Positions 9,194 to 18,190 of a DNA stretch of 59,808 nt are shown here, piece after piece. The stretch is from Pirellulales bacterium (lineage in GTDB: Bacteria; Planctomycetota; Planctomycetia; Pirellulales; JACPPG01). Under the pieces are notes generated by a model. It saw only the letters and a program-made list of their open reading frames with translations. It did no database searches and was not told the origin of the DNA. The stretch's first letter is position 1; each line of letters opens with the position of its first letter. Made by a program: the position numbers and the translations under genes. The stretch lies in NCBI GenBank assembly GCA_036499395.1, contig DASYDW010000143.1, positions 1-59,808 of the forward strand, read 5' to 3'.

Positions 9194-9949
9194 ATGTCCG
9201 AAATGTCTCGCCGTCAGTTCGCTCGCGATTCGTTGGCCACGCTGTTGACGATGTCTCTTTTGGAGACGGTTTTTCAACACGAACTACTGGGCGCCGACGT
9301 TCGACCAGCGGCCGCGCAGTGGCTACGTGATATCGAGCAACTCGGGCAGGACGTGAAGGGGCAGAAGATCGAGCAACTCGTCTGGCAGCAAAAGGTCGAA
9401 GAGTTGTTCCGGCAGGTGCCGCTGGCAGACATCCTGGCCCTGATCGACTTCGATCAGTTATCAAATGGCGTGAAGTTCGTCGACAACGGCGCTCTGAGCC
9501 TGCGTTTCAAGTTCCCCGAGGTCGAAGGGGTGCCGAAGAATTTGATTTATGGGCGACAGATTTTCGCCCTCAAGAAGGACCGCTCGGTCGTGCCGCATGG
9601 GCACAACAACATGGCCACGGCGTTCTTGATTTTGAAAGGGGACCTGCGCGGCCGGCACTACGATCGCTTGAAGGACGAGCCTGAGCATTACATCATCCGG
9701 CCGACGGTCGATCGCACATTCACACCGGGCGAGTGTTCGACCGTCTCGGACTTCAAGGACAACGTCCACTGGTTCAAGGCGATCACCGAGCCGGCTTTCA
9801 TCTTCAACCTGCATGTGCTGTCTGTGAATCCGGGCAATGCCGAGCCCACAGGCCGGCTGTATCTCGACCCCGAAGGTGAGAGACTTTCCGACGGCACGGT
9901 CCGGGCACGGCAGATCAGCTACGACGAAGCGCACAAGCTTTACGGCTAG
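9194..9949 (+). CDS. Exported cupin-like protein of unknown function
   Basis: A 251-residue protein. The ATG at 9194 is chosen because it puts SRRQFARDSLATLL, a twin-arginine-like signal, at the N-terminus. The frame stays open upstream to 9050 but that part is not protein-like. The middle has a cupin-like metal pattern: VVPHGHNNMATAFLILKG (H135, H137) and a second strand pair DNVHWFKAI (H192). A helical region (about 35-90) precedes the barrel. It may be a metal-dependent dioxygenase-like or binding protein, but no substrate is suggested. It follows the dehydrogenase by 143 bp and may be transcribed separately. Confidence 0.75.
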   Translation: MSEMSRRQFARDSLATLLTMSLLETVFQHELLGADVRPAAAQWLRDIEQLGQDVKGQKIEQLVWQQKVEELFRQVPLADILALIDFDQLSNGVKFVDNGALSLRFKFPEVEGVPKNLIYGRQIFALKKDRSVVPHGHNNMATAFLILKGDLRGRHYDRLKDEPEHYIIRPTVDRTFTPGECSTVSDFKDNVHWFKAITEPAFIFNLHVLSVNPGNAEPTGRLYLDPEGERLSDGTVRARQISYDEAHKLYG

Positions 9950-9971
9950 CGAAGGGATGACGAACGTCCAT

Positions 9972-10895
9972 CTATAAGTCCGCCGGCAGGAATAGGTCCC
10001 GGACCCGATCCACGACGACGTCGTCTGAGAGCTTAACGCTTTGCTCGCATTCTTGCTTGTACTGCTCGATAAGTGAGTGTCGGATTGCTTTTACGACACG
10101 AGGAGTCGTCATTGCCGCAAGCACGCGTCGGTTAGAAAGGCATGCTGTCCGATGGTACATTAGTTCTGAGTCGCCACTAAAAACGGCGCGGCTAGTGAGC
10201 AAATACAACTTCTCAATGTCATCGTCGCTTACGCCATCTTCGTCGAGGAGCGCAAGGTCAAACACTTCAATCGTGGTTGGGTCCGCTCCCTTTACTGGGA
10301 ATACCCTGTAAAGCTTCCATATTTGTCCGTTTGTAATTGCGGCCCAGTCCGCCGACTTATTCAATGCGTACATGACCGCCTGATCGCGAACATTGCACGG
10401 CAGTTTCGAACGGATATTTTTGCACTCGATTACCATGAACACCTTGTCATCTCGCTTTAGCGCGATGTCGATTCGTTGATTTAAGGCGCGCATTTCGGTA
10501 TCTATTTCAATATCCTCGTATCCAAGAACGCTCCTCAGTACGTCAATGCACCAACGACGTACTTCCTCCTCCGAAGCATTGTCCTGTGAGGCAATCTCCA
10601 TTAGGCGATTGTGGTAGGGACGCATGCCGCGCTTGATTGTCGAAAAGAAGTGTTTGCGAATCTCCTGCTTCGTTCGGCGTTTGCGCTGTGCGTCCGATTG
10701 TTCCGAGTTGTGGATCGCGGCCCTCTCAACCGGCGACGGTCGCTCGATCTTTACGATAAAATCACGGTGGCACTTCGGGCACTTGATGGTCTTTCCTTCG
10801 AGCCTGAGTTGTCGTTCCTGTACCTTGAACCTCGAGCGGCAGTAGTCGCAGGTTGTCACCCCCGCAATCGCAGTTTCCATCATCAAGTCCTTCAT
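9972..10895 (-). CDS. Zinc-ribbon plus HsdR_N-like PD-(D/E)XK nuclease
   Basis: About 307 residues from the ATG at 10895; the frame is open a little further upstream and other Met codons follow, so the start is uncertain. The N-terminus has a zinc ribbon of the MJ0042 kind with two CxxC pairs (C16/C19 and C39/C42). Then comes a PD-(D/E)XK nuclease core resembling the N-terminal domain of type I restriction HsdR: RIDIALKRDD (D143), MVIECKN (E157, K159) and a following helix with a Tyr/Gln pattern (DQAVMYALN). No methylase, specificity or helicase gene is nearby. Base composition looks more AT-rich than that of its neighbours, which hints at horizontal gain. A defence or DNA-processing role is an inference. 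Confidence 0.75.
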   Translation of the reverse strand: MKDLMMETAIAGVTTCDYCRSRFKVQERQLRLEGKTIKCPKCHRDFIVKIERPSPVERAAIHNSEQSDAQRKRRTKQEIRKHFFSTIKRGMRPYHNRLMEIASQDNASEEEVRRWCIDVLRSVLGYEDIEIDTEMRALNQRIDIALKRDDKVFMVIECKNIRSKLPCNVRDQAVMYALNKSADWAAITNGQIWKLYRVFPVKGADPTTIEVFDLALLDEDGVSDDDIEKLYLLTSRAVFSGDSELMYHRTACLSNRRVLAAMTTPRVVKAIRHSLIEQYKQECEQSVKLSDDVVVDRVRDLFLPADL

Positions 10896-11034
10896 TTTCA
10901 CGTCTACCGTGGCCAGTTGGCTCCGCAGCAGCCTGCACTGCATTGGCGGCCAGTCTAATTGCCGAGTTTAACGATTTCTAGTCGTGTAATAATTTTAGTT
11001 CGTTAATGAGTCGACGCGCACGGGCACCTACACC

Positions 11035-12678
11035 TCATGAAATCTCAATCACCCGCGCCATGCCGGTGACTGCGTGCCATTCGATGTGACAATGGTAGAA
11101 CCAGCGGCCGGGGTTCGTCGCACGCCATTCAAGCAGCACGGTTTTGCCGGCCGGGATGTTCACAGTGTCTTTCTTCGGGGCGCTGGTCAGGTTCGGGCGG
11201 TCTGGATCGCCGAGGACCGAAAAATAATGCCCGTGCAGATGAAACGGGTGATCCATGCCGGTCGGATTTTCCATGACGAAGCGGACTACTTCATCGGCTT
11301 TGAGCGAAATCGGATCGGCCTGCGGATAGGTTTGTTCGTTGATGTTCCAGGCGTAGGGAGACATCGTGCCGCCCAATCGCAGGCGAATCTCGCGAGGCTT
11401 CTTGCTGACGGGAACGGGATCGCGAGCCCGCATTTCGGCGGCGTGGTATATGCGCTCGCCCCAGGCGACCGGCGTTACGGCCGGCTCGCCAGCGGCTGCG
11501 TTGGGATAACGCAGTAGCGCCCGGGCTTCATCGCCGGCCAAGGTCGCGACGCGAATCAAGGCCGCGCCTCGCTGATCGGCACGCAGCAGAACGTCATAGC
11601 GCTCACCGACATTGATGACCAGGTTGTCAACCTCGACCGGTTCCAAGGGGGCGCCGTCACTAGCAATCACGGTCAGCCGGTGGCCGTCGATCTGAAAGCG
11701 CAGGGCATACGTCGTCGAGCCGTTGATCAGTCGCAGCCGCAGCGTCTCGCCCGGTTTGACGTCGATCGTGGGCAGTGGTGTCATGCTGTCGGCGCCGAAA
11801 CGTCCGCGGCCGTTGAAAAGAACCGACTCGAACGGCACGTCTCCGACGTCCGGCTTGCCGTCGCCGGCCATGCTCATTCCGGCCATTGCAGCGGATTTCA
11901 TCGGCGGCATCGCTTTCTCGTCGGTAGCCTTCTCAGGCATCTTCGCGGCGCTGTCCGTAGTTGGCATTTTCATCGCGGGCATTTTGGCGGGCGCGCCGTC
12001 AGCGGTGGTCGTCATCTTCATGCCTGCCATGCCGCCGCCGGACGAACCTGTGAGCCCCGCGAGGATCTTTTCTGCGGGCATGGCGAACCAATCATTGAGG
12101 AGCAAGATTTCTTCGCGATCGTACGGGGCGATAGGTTTGTCGTCTTCGACGATCAACGGGCCGAACAATCCGTCGCCGTATTGCACGCCGGTGTGCGAGT
12201 GATACCAATGCGTGCCGGCCGGAGTGGCCTCGAATTCGTAGACGAATTCCTCTCCCGGCGCGATCGGCGGACGCGAGACATTTGCGACGCCGTCCATTTG
12301 CCAGGTGCCAGGCTGATGCTGGCCGTGCCAATGGACACTCGTCGGAACGTCGAGCTCGTTCTTCACGCGGACGCGCAGTTTTTGGCCCAGCTTCGCGCGA
12401 ATTACGGGGCCGGGCAGTTCGCCGTTGTAGCAGAGGATGTCGCGTGATCGTCCGTCGGGCGCGGCCTGTTTTTTGACGGCGCGCAGCGTGTAGTCGACGT
12501 CGTTCGATTCATCCGCCGATGGCGCTTTCGTCGTCGAGGCGCTCGGCGCGCAGCCATTTAAGATAAGTACGCCCGGTGAAATCGCCAGGCCGCACGCTCC
12601 CACCGCGCAATGCCGCAGCATGTCTCGCCGCGACAGGGGGTCGGCAGTCGTATCGTGTATGGATTTGCGCAACGACAT
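11035..12678 (-). CDS. Multicopper oxidase with methionine-rich insert (CopA/laccase-like)
   Basis: A 547-residue exported copper oxidase. GGAGG lies 9 nt before the ATG. The N-terminus has a Tat motif (SRRDMLRH) and a hydrophobic stretch ending LILNGC, so it may be a Tat-exported lipoprotein. All four copper motifs are present: HWHG (116-119), HWYHSH (157-162), HPFHLHGH (from 477) and HCHIEWH (from 529). Residues about 217-275 are an insert rich in Met with repeated MAGM/MPAMKM units, as in the copper-binding loops of CopA and CueO. The likely role is periplasmic Cu(I) oxidation or copper tolerance. Laccase activity on phenols is an alternative. No copB or cue regulator is next to it. Confidence 0.92.
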   Translation of the reverse strand: MSLRKSIHDTTADPLSRRDMLRHCAVGACGLAISPGVLILNGCAPSASTTKAPSADESNDVDYTLRAVKKQAAPDGRSRDILCYNGELPGPVIRAKLGQKLRVRVKNELDVPTSVHWHGQHQPGTWQMDGVANVSRPPIAPGEEFVYEFEATPAGTHWYHSHTGVQYGDGLFGPLIVEDDKPIAPYDREEILLLNDWFAMPAEKILAGLTGSSGGGMAGMKMTTTADGAPAKMPAMKMPTTDSAAKMPEKATDEKAMPPMKSAAMAGMSMAGDGKPDVGDVPFESVLFNGRGRFGADSMTPLPTIDVKPGETLRLRLINGSTTYALRFQIDGHRLTVIASDGAPLEPVEVDNLVINVGERYDVLLRADQRGAALIRVATLAGDEARALLRYPNAAAGEPAVTPVAWGERIYHAAEMRARDPVPVSKKPREIRLRLGGTMSPYAWNINEQTYPQADPISLKADEVVRFVMENPTGMDHPFHLHGHYFSVLGDPDRPNLTSAPKKDTVNIPAGKTVLLEWRATNPGRWFYHCHIEWHAVTGMARVIEIS

Positions 12679-12925
12679 CGCGGTTGTCCTCCAGGAAATT
12701 TGCCACCACGGGCAGAGAGTACACCGAGAAACGATCGTCCTTTGAAATCACGGGCGATGCAGAGTGACTAGCTCTCGCCCTGAAACTTAACACCGGCCCG
12801 TACCATCGGCAAACATGCTTGCCGCGGGGCGGCAGAACGGACAATCGCCGTGGTCAGGCTTTTGCGAGCCTGCAGGCCCCATGTCACGGCGACCGTGCCC
12901 AGCGACGCCGGGCAGAGCGTATCAC

Positions 12926-13777
12926 CTACCTGGGCACGAAGAACATGCCGGGATTCACGCTTGGCGGCGTGACGTATTGCCGCACGCGCTCACCGCGCGT
13001 GCCTTCCTTGTGTTGCTTCTCGAGCGCTTCCAGGTCGACTTCCGTTGTGGTGACCTGCATGTTGTCGAGCGTACCGTCGGCCTTGTAGGTGCGCACCACG
13101 GTTTTGGTCGGCGCGTGGGGCTTGCCAGTGGCGAGGTCGATCACGGTCATGGTAAAGCGGGTCAAGCCATCGAGTCCATCTGGTGTCACCCACACGTACA
13201 GGTTCTTGCAATGACCGGTGTAACAGGCGTTAGGAGCAACGTCCTCTTCGCAGCCGGCGTTGAACCAACCGGTGGGTATGACGCATTCCAAATCGTCTTG
13301 CTCGCCGAGATAGAAGCGTTCGAGCAGTTCCCGGCAATCAATGCAGTGGGTTGCTTCAGCATCCCCGCTGACGACCATCTGAAACGCGCAGCGAATGCGG
13401 CGCAGATTATCGACATCCGTCACCGGCGCCAGCGACCAGTTTTCGGTCAGGTTGCGCGAGGCGCTAGGATTGAACAGCATGCTCAGAATCGGCAGGCCGG
13501 CCCCGAATTGCATCGCCTGGGTCAATGTCGGAGCATAAGTGCCGTTGACGCTCATTCCCTTCTGGTCGGCCACGTTCACCGTGCCGGCGTTGACGATCGC
13601 CAACGAGGGCATGACGGCGGGGTTGGCGACGAAGCGGGCCAAATTGTCCAGCACCTGCTGGTAGTTCAGATCCGTGAGCGTTTCGGTCGTGGCCACGGTG
13701 TTGTCGCGCAGGCTGAGATGCGTCCGGCAGCCGCCGGCGAGGACTGACACAGCTAGCAAAAGTGCCGCCGCTCGCAT
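12926..13777 (-). CDS. Lipoprotein of unknown function
   Basis: A 283-residue protein starting MRAAALLLAVSVLAGGC, a clear lipobox with the modified Cys at 17. The rest is soluble, with Cys-containing segments (HCIDCRELLERFYLG, ACYTGHCKNLYVWV) and a C-terminus ending in PGMFFVPR. No family is recognised. Its CIDC and two further Cys could bind a metal or form disulfides. It ends 247 bp from the start of the multicopper oxidase gene, which reads the same way and begins upstream of it in direction of genome coordinates, so shared transcription is not supported. uvrB is transcribed divergently from 14002. Confidence 0.75.
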   Translation of the reverse strand: MRAAALLLAVSVLAGGCRTHLSLRDNTVATTETLTDLNYQQVLDNLARFVANPAVMPSLAIVNAGTVNVADQKGMSVNGTYAPTLTQAMQFGAGLPILSMLFNPSASRNLTENWSLAPVTDVDNLRRIRCAFQMVVSGDAEATHCIDCRELLERFYLGEQDDLECVIPTGWFNAGCEEDVAPNACYTGHCKNLYVWVTPDGLDGLTRFTMTVIDLATGKPHAPTKTVVRTYKADGTLDNMQVTTTEVDLEALEKQHKEGTRGERVRQYVTPPSVNPGMFFVPR

Positions 13778-14001
13778 CGTTTTGCCGCTCCCGGCAGGGT
13801 CTGCGAACCCTGCTGCCCGCGGTGCCGTCCCGCAAGAGAACCCTTGCGAAGCACGGTGAAATTGGCAGAGTTTGAGAAATGTATCGGCTTTTCCGGCTGC
13901 GGAACTTTGGCGCTTCGCCAGATTCCGTACAATGAGGGACTTGGCCCGCCGCGGCCGCTAGCAGCCGAGCCAACCCGGTCCAACAGGGAGGAGTCTCACG
14001 C

Positions 14002-16077
14002 GTGGAATTTCGACTCGTTAGCCCATTCGCGCCCGCCGGCGATCAGCCGCAGGCCATCGCCGAACTCACCGCGGGCCTGCACGCCGGGCGCAAGCAGCAA
14101 GTACTGATGGGGGTCACGGGTTCGGGCAAGACGTTCACGATGGCCAATGTCATCAAGAACATTCAAAAGCCGACGCTGGTCCTGTCGCATAACAAGACCC
14201 TGGCGGCGCAACTTTACGGCGAGTTCAAGGACTTCTTTCCCTATAACGCGGTGCATTATTTCGTTAGCTATTACGACTATTACCAGCCCGAAGCCTACAT
14301 CCCGCAGCGTGACATCTATATCGAGAAAGACGCCTCGATCAATGAGGAGATCGACCGGCTGCGACTCGCTTCGACGAGTGCCCTGGTCAGTCGACGCGAC
14401 GTTGTGATCGTTGCCAGCGTGTCGTGTATCTACGGCTTGGGCTCGCCCGAGGATTATCGGGCGATGGTCGTGGGCCTTCGCCGCGGCCAGCAATTCGATC
14501 GCGACGAGATGCTGCGAAAGTTGATCGATGTGCAGTACGAGCGCAACGACATCGAATTTGCTCGGACCAAGTTTCGCGTGCGCGGCGATTGCGTCGAACT
14601 GTGGCCGTCGTATGAAGAGTTTGCCTTGCGCATCGAGTTCTGGGGAGACGAGATTGAGAAGCTGTCGATCATCAACCCAACCAGCGGTGAGGTGATTTCG
14701 GTCGAAGAAGAGCTATACGTCTATCCGGCAAAGCACTTTGTTCTGCCCGAGGAGCGTATCGAGGCCGCCGTGGGATCGATTCGCGAGGAACTCGATTTGC
14801 GACTGGCCCAGTTAAAGGATCACGGAAAATTGCTCGAAGCGCAGCGGCTGAACGCCCGCACGCGATTCGATATCGAGATGATGACCGAGGTCGGCTACTG
14901 CCCAGGCATTGAGAATTACAGCCGGCCGTTGTCCGGGCGAGCGCCCGGTTCGACGCCGGATACGCTGTTCGATTATTTTCCGGACGACTTCTTGTTATTT
15001 ATCGACGAGTCTCACGCCACGGTGCCGCAGGTGCGCGGCATGTTCGCCGGCGACTTCAGTCGCAAGTCGACGCTGGTGGAACATGGTTTTCGCCTGCCCA
15101 GCGCGCTCGATAACCGGCCGCTACGATTCGAAGAGTTCGAGCGGCGGATTCGCGAAGTGGTGTACGTATCGGCCACGCCCGGACCGTACGAGTTGCAGCA
15201 AACCGGCGGCGAAGTCGTCGAACAAGTGATTCGCCCCACCGGCCTTTTGGACCCGGTGATCGAAATCAGTCCCGCGCGCGGGCAAGTGCCGCACCTGTTG
15301 GGGCAGATTCGCGAGCGGGCGGCCGTCAGCGAACGCGTGCTAGTCACGACGCTCACCAAGCGGCTGGCCGAGGATCTGTCGTACTATCTGACGGAGCAAG
15401 GCGTGAAGTGCAAATGGCTGCACAGCGAGCTGGATGCCTTCGAACGCGTCGAGCTATTGCGCGAACTCCGCGAAGGGCGCTTCGAAGCGCTGGTGGGGGT
15501 GAACCTGCTGCGCGAGGGGTTGGATCTGCCCGAAGTCTCGTTGGTGGCGATCCTCGACGCGGACAAGGAAGGTTTTTTGCGCAGCGAAACGTCGCTGATG
15601 CAGACGATCGGTCGCGCCGCGCGCAACGTGAACGCGAAAGTCGTGCTGTATGCGGACAAGGTGACCGAGTCGATGCAAAACGCGATCGATGAGACGCTAC
15701 GTCGACGTGCGCTGCAGGAAGCGTACAACCGCGAGCACGGTATTACGCCCGAGACCGTGCGGAAGAGCATCAAGTCCGGCATCGAGTCCGAAGCCAATGC
15801 ACACGCCGAGGCGAACCGGGCCGTGGGCCGGAACGACGAGGCCGAATACATCACTGAGGAATACATTCAGGAGTTGGAAGGCGAGATGCTGGCCGCGGCG
15901 GAGTCGCTGGAATTCGAGCGGGCCGCGGCGTTGCGCGATCGAATTTCGCAATTGCGCGACTCGGTCGGCCAGAAACGCAACGAAGTCGAGATCCATGGCA
16001 CGCGGGCCAACCGGGGCAAACAGCGCGGGCGAAAAAAAGGAGCGGGGAAGCGCGTGCCTCGCCCTAAACGCTCGTAA
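14002..16077 (+). CDS. uvrB: UvrABC excinuclease subunit B
   Basis: A 691-residue protein with a GTG start preceded by GGGAGGAG. UvrB loads onto damaged DNA with UvrA and recruits UvrC for nucleotide excision repair in the cytoplasm. Visible landmarks are the start FRLVSPFAPAGDQPQAI, Walker A GVTGSGKT (37-44), the beta-hairpin YYDYYQPEAYIP (about 90-101), the DESH helicase motif (FIDESHATVP), the motif VI region MQTIGRAARN and a C-terminal UVR domain (LEFERAAALRDRI) that contacts UvrC. A basic Lys/Arg tail follows. Length is normal and uvrA and uvrC are not in the window. Confidence 0.98.
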   Translation: MEFRLVSPFAPAGDQPQAIAELTAGLHAGRKQQVLMGVTGSGKTFTMANVIKNIQKPTLVLSHNKTLAAQLYGEFKDFFPYNAVHYFVSYYDYYQPEAYIPQRDIYIEKDASINEEIDRLRLASTSALVSRRDVVIVASVSCIYGLGSPEDYRAMVVGLRRGQQFDRDEMLRKLIDVQYERNDIEFARTKFRVRGDCVELWPSYEEFALRIEFWGDEIEKLSIINPTSGEVISVEEELYVYPAKHFVLPEERIEAAVGSIREELDLRLAQLKDHGKLLEAQRLNARTRFDIEMMTEVGYCPGIENYSRPLSGRAPGSTPDTLFDYFPDDFLLFIDESHATVPQVRGMFAGDFSRKSTLVEHGFRLPSALDNRPLRFEEFERRIREVVYVSATPGPYELQQTGGEVVEQVIRPTGLLDPVIEISPARGQVPHLLGQIRERAAVSERVLVTTLTKRLAEDLSYYLTEQGVKCKWLHSELDAFERVELLRELREGRFEALVGVNLLREGLDLPEVSLVAILDADKEGFLRSETSLMQTIGRAARNVNAKVVLYADKVTESMQNAIDETLRRRALQEAYNREHGITPETVRKSIKSGIESEANAHAEANRAVGRNDEAEYITEEYIQELEGEMLAAAESLEFERAAALRDRISQLRDSVGQKRNEVEIHGTRANRGKQRGRKKGAGKRVPRPKRS

Positions 16078-16161
16078 TGCCGAATGGGCTGGTCGCCTTG
16101 ATCCCGTCGATCCCGTCAACACCCTGCGAGCGAACTGCACAATCGATACCAGCAGTCGTGG

Positions 16162-16180
16162 CGGAAAGCCGGGGCTTTTT
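16162..16180 (+). terminator. Weak terminator-like hairpin after uvrB
   Basis: AAAGC (16165-16169), a CGGG loop and GCTTTTT (from 16174) form a short hairpin running into a T-run, about 90 nt after the uvrB stop. The stem is only about five pairs, so it is a weak candidate. Confidence 0.3.
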
Positions 16181-16200
16181 CTAAAGAATGCGGGTTTGTT

Positions 16201-16239
16201 TTGACACCGGACGAATTTGACATAGTGTTCCTCTAGAGG
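16201..16239 (+). promoter_or_regulatory. Candidate promoter and palindrome upstream of the pilin gene
   Basis: TTGACA (16201-16206), a 16-bp spacer and TAGTGT (16223-16228) form a sigma-70-like pair. They are followed at once by the perfect palindrome CCTCTAGAGG (16230-16239). The site is about 110 bp upstream of the Flp pilin start. The -10 match is poor, so this is only a candidate. Confidence 0.3.
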
Positions 16240-16351
16240 CAATCAAACGGCCTCTCCTGCAAAAGACTTGTCCGGTGACCGCTGCCACATCCCATCGGGT
16301 CGGGTGTCTTCCGACCGGGTCGCGGCCCCACAGCTTGTGGAGACGACAACT

Positions 16352-16528
16352 ATGAAGCCCTTCGCATCGAAATGCTGGAAGTTCATCAAGTCCGAGGATG
16401 GCCCAACCGCCGTTGAATACGCGGTGATGTTGGCGTTGATCGTGATCGTCTGCTTGGCGGCGATTCAATCGATCGGCACAAATGCCAATAGCACGTTCAA
16501 CAACGTAGCAACGCAATTGGGCTCGTAA
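16352..16528 (+). CDS. Flp/Fap-type type IVb pilin
   Basis: A 58-residue prepilin read from the ATG at 16352; the frame is open upstream, but this start gives the normal short pilin leader. The leader ends in EDG, followed by the processed N-terminus PTAVEYAVMLALIVIV with the conserved Glu at +5 and Tyr at +6. This is the Flp signature cut by a TadV/PilD-type peptidase. Flp pilins assemble into tight-adherence pili by the Tad secretion machinery. No tad or cpa gene is in the window, so this pilin depends on genes elsewhere. A terminator candidate lies 70 nt downstream, which suggests a single-gene transcript. Confidence 0.88.
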   Translation: MKPFASKCWKFIKSEDGPTAVEYAVMLALIVIVCLAAIQSIGTNANSTFNNVATQLGS

Positions 16529-16597
16529 TCGGGCTCCCGAATACGTGCCGGCGAGGGTGTCGGCTAGCGGTCGAAGCGTGCTTCTGGTGTAACCCGC

Positions 16598-16627
16598 CGG
16601 AGGTACGACTCCGACCGCATTTTTTTT
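16598..16627 (+). terminator. Intrinsic terminator candidate after the pilin gene
   Basis: CGGAG (16598-16602) pairs with CTCCG (16609-16613) over a 6-nt loop. A run of eight T follows at 16620-16627 after a six-base gap. It lies 70 nt beyond the pilin stop. Confidence 0.5.
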
Positions 16628-16705
16628 GCGCTTTGCCTGATCGCCATGCGCATCGAATGCACGTGTGATTGCCGTGCAATCCGGGACGAGGCGAGCCTGC
16701 GTGAT

Positions 16706-18190
16706 TTAACGCGGCAGCTTACGAACCTCGGCGTTCATCTTAAAGGACAGCGTTTTGTCCGGACCGACGCCGTCGGCACTGAGGTGCGGGTAAAAGAATA
16801 GCCGCAGGCCTGTGCCGGCCTTGGTGCATTGGCCGAACACCACCATTTCCTGGCCCGAGCCTTCGGGCAACCAACGCTGATTAAAGTCGGGCGGAGCGCC
16901 CGTCATGCAACCAGCGACAAACAGGAGTTGCACCTGGGGATGGCGCGAGTACCAGCTCTTGGCCGCGGCGTCGGGCACAACTTTCACCGTGGCGATGAAG
17001 ACGTCCCCCGGTTGCCAACTGCCGCCGCAATCGTCGCGATCGGACGGTTTTAGTTCGATCCAATTGGGTTGGCCACTGGGCGCTTTGTCATTCACAAACG
17101 CGTCCGGATGGATGGTCACGGTATCGCCTGCCAGGTCGACTCCGGAGGGGAATTGCGTCCGTCCGGGAACGGCCGTGGCCGTCAACTCGCCGAGTCCCGC
17201 CAGGACGGTGGGGGACGAGGGAGAGGAATTTCCTACTCGGGAAAAGGGGTCGTCGTCCCAGGCCTCGTTCGAATCGCTTTGCGTCATGCCGGTGAAGACG
17301 TTTCCCCAACAGAACCGACGTTTGCCCTGTAGATGCCTCTTGTTGTTCGCTTCCAACCACCAACAAATGTTCGAGCGATTCAGCCTGTGCATGGCGATGC
17401 CAAAACCCGTATTGGCTTCGCAATAGATCCGTCCATTGAGGGCGTCGCACCCCTCGATGATGCCGCCTACGGCGTTCTCGCGGCTGGTGAGGTCGACCTG
17501 CACGTAATGACACGAGTTCAGCACAAAGCCTGTGGCGCCGGGGTTGTTGTGAATGTTGGCTTCCAGAACGCCGCCATCGTAGTTCGTAACGCTCAGCGCG
17601 ACGCCATGCTCGACCTCGTAAATTCTTAAGCCATGCACCGAGATGTATTTTCCACCGCCCGTGATTCGTACCGATCCGCCGCGGATGCCAATGTTTTCGA
17701 TCCGCTGGCGCACGTCGTAGCCCGGCAGGTTCGAAGGGCGTTTGGGCTGGGGAACGTCGATCAAGATGCCGCCATCGATGTCATACAACTCAGCGTCAGG
17801 GGTGCCACGAATGGCAAAATGAGTCGGGTACTGGGGTGTTTTAGCGTAAATGACCGAAGGCCAGGGAATGGTTTTCGACAGCGCGAGCGAACCTGTAATC
17901 ACGATCTCGCCGCCCCCCTGACTTGTGATGCGGCGAATGGCTTTGACGATCGCGGCATCGTTGGCCGCGACCGACGCGTCGTCGGTCGCGCCGTACTTGG
18001 CACCAAGGGATGCCGGGTTATAGGTGTCTGCAGACGCGACAGCGGAAAACGCGAACAAGATCGCCAGGCCTCGGCCCAAGATCAGCGGCTCGCCTCGTCG
18101 CAGGCAGAAGACCATTTGCCGAATCAGGGGGCCGACGGCAAGCAGCACGCGGCGGATGGAACGAATGATGATCAGGCGCATAAGCGTCAT
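16706..18190 (-). CDS. Exported pectate-lyase-like beta-helix protein
   Basis: About 494 residues from the ATG at 18190. The N-terminus is unusually long and basic before a hydrophobic core (GLAILFAFSAVASADT), so the true start is uncertain. After the signal the sequence YNPASLGAKYGATDDAS and an AIVKAIRRITSQGGGEIVI segment resemble the opening of right-handed beta-helix (pectate lyase/Gly-rich N-terminal) proteins. Repeats of short strands with IRGGSVRITGGG and VHGLRIYEVEHG follow. The C-terminal third is a separate beta-rich region. No catalytic residues are assignable. It is probably a secreted carbohydrate-interacting protein; the polysaccharide is unknown. Confidence 0.7.
   Translation of the reverse strand: MTLMRLIIIRSIRRVLLAVGPLIRQMVFCLRRGEPLILGRGLAILFAFSAVASADTYNPASLGAKYGATDDASVAANDAAIVKAIRRITSQGGGEIVITGSLALSKTIPWPSVIYAKTPQYPTHFAIRGTPDAELYDIDGGILIDVPQPKRPSNLPGYDVRQRIENIGIRGGSVRITGGGKYISVHGLRIYEVEHGVALSVTNYDGGVLEANIHNNPGATGFVLNSCHYVQVDLTSRENAVGGIIEGCDALNGRIYCEANTGFGIAMHRLNRSNICWWLEANNKRHLQGKRRFCWGNVFTGMTQSDSNEAWDDDPFSRVGNSSPSSPTVLAGLGELTATAVPGRTQFPSGVDLAGDTVTIHPDAFVNDKAPSGQPNWIELKPSDRDDCGGSWQPGDVFIATVKVVPDAAAKSWYSRHPQVQLLFVAGCMTGAPPDFNQRWLPEGSGQEMVVFGQCTKAGTGLRLFFYPHLSADGVGPDKTLSFKMNAEVRKLPR

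Noticed and set aside
11680..12447. Long plus-strand frame opposite the multicopper oxidase
   Set aside because: Composition is His/Gly/Arg-rich, with no ribosome-binding site; the minus-strand frame has all copper motifs.
12815..13747. Plus-strand frame of 310 codons opposite the lipoprotein
   Set aside because: The minus-strand frame has a lipobox signal; the plus-strand product has no recognisable pattern.
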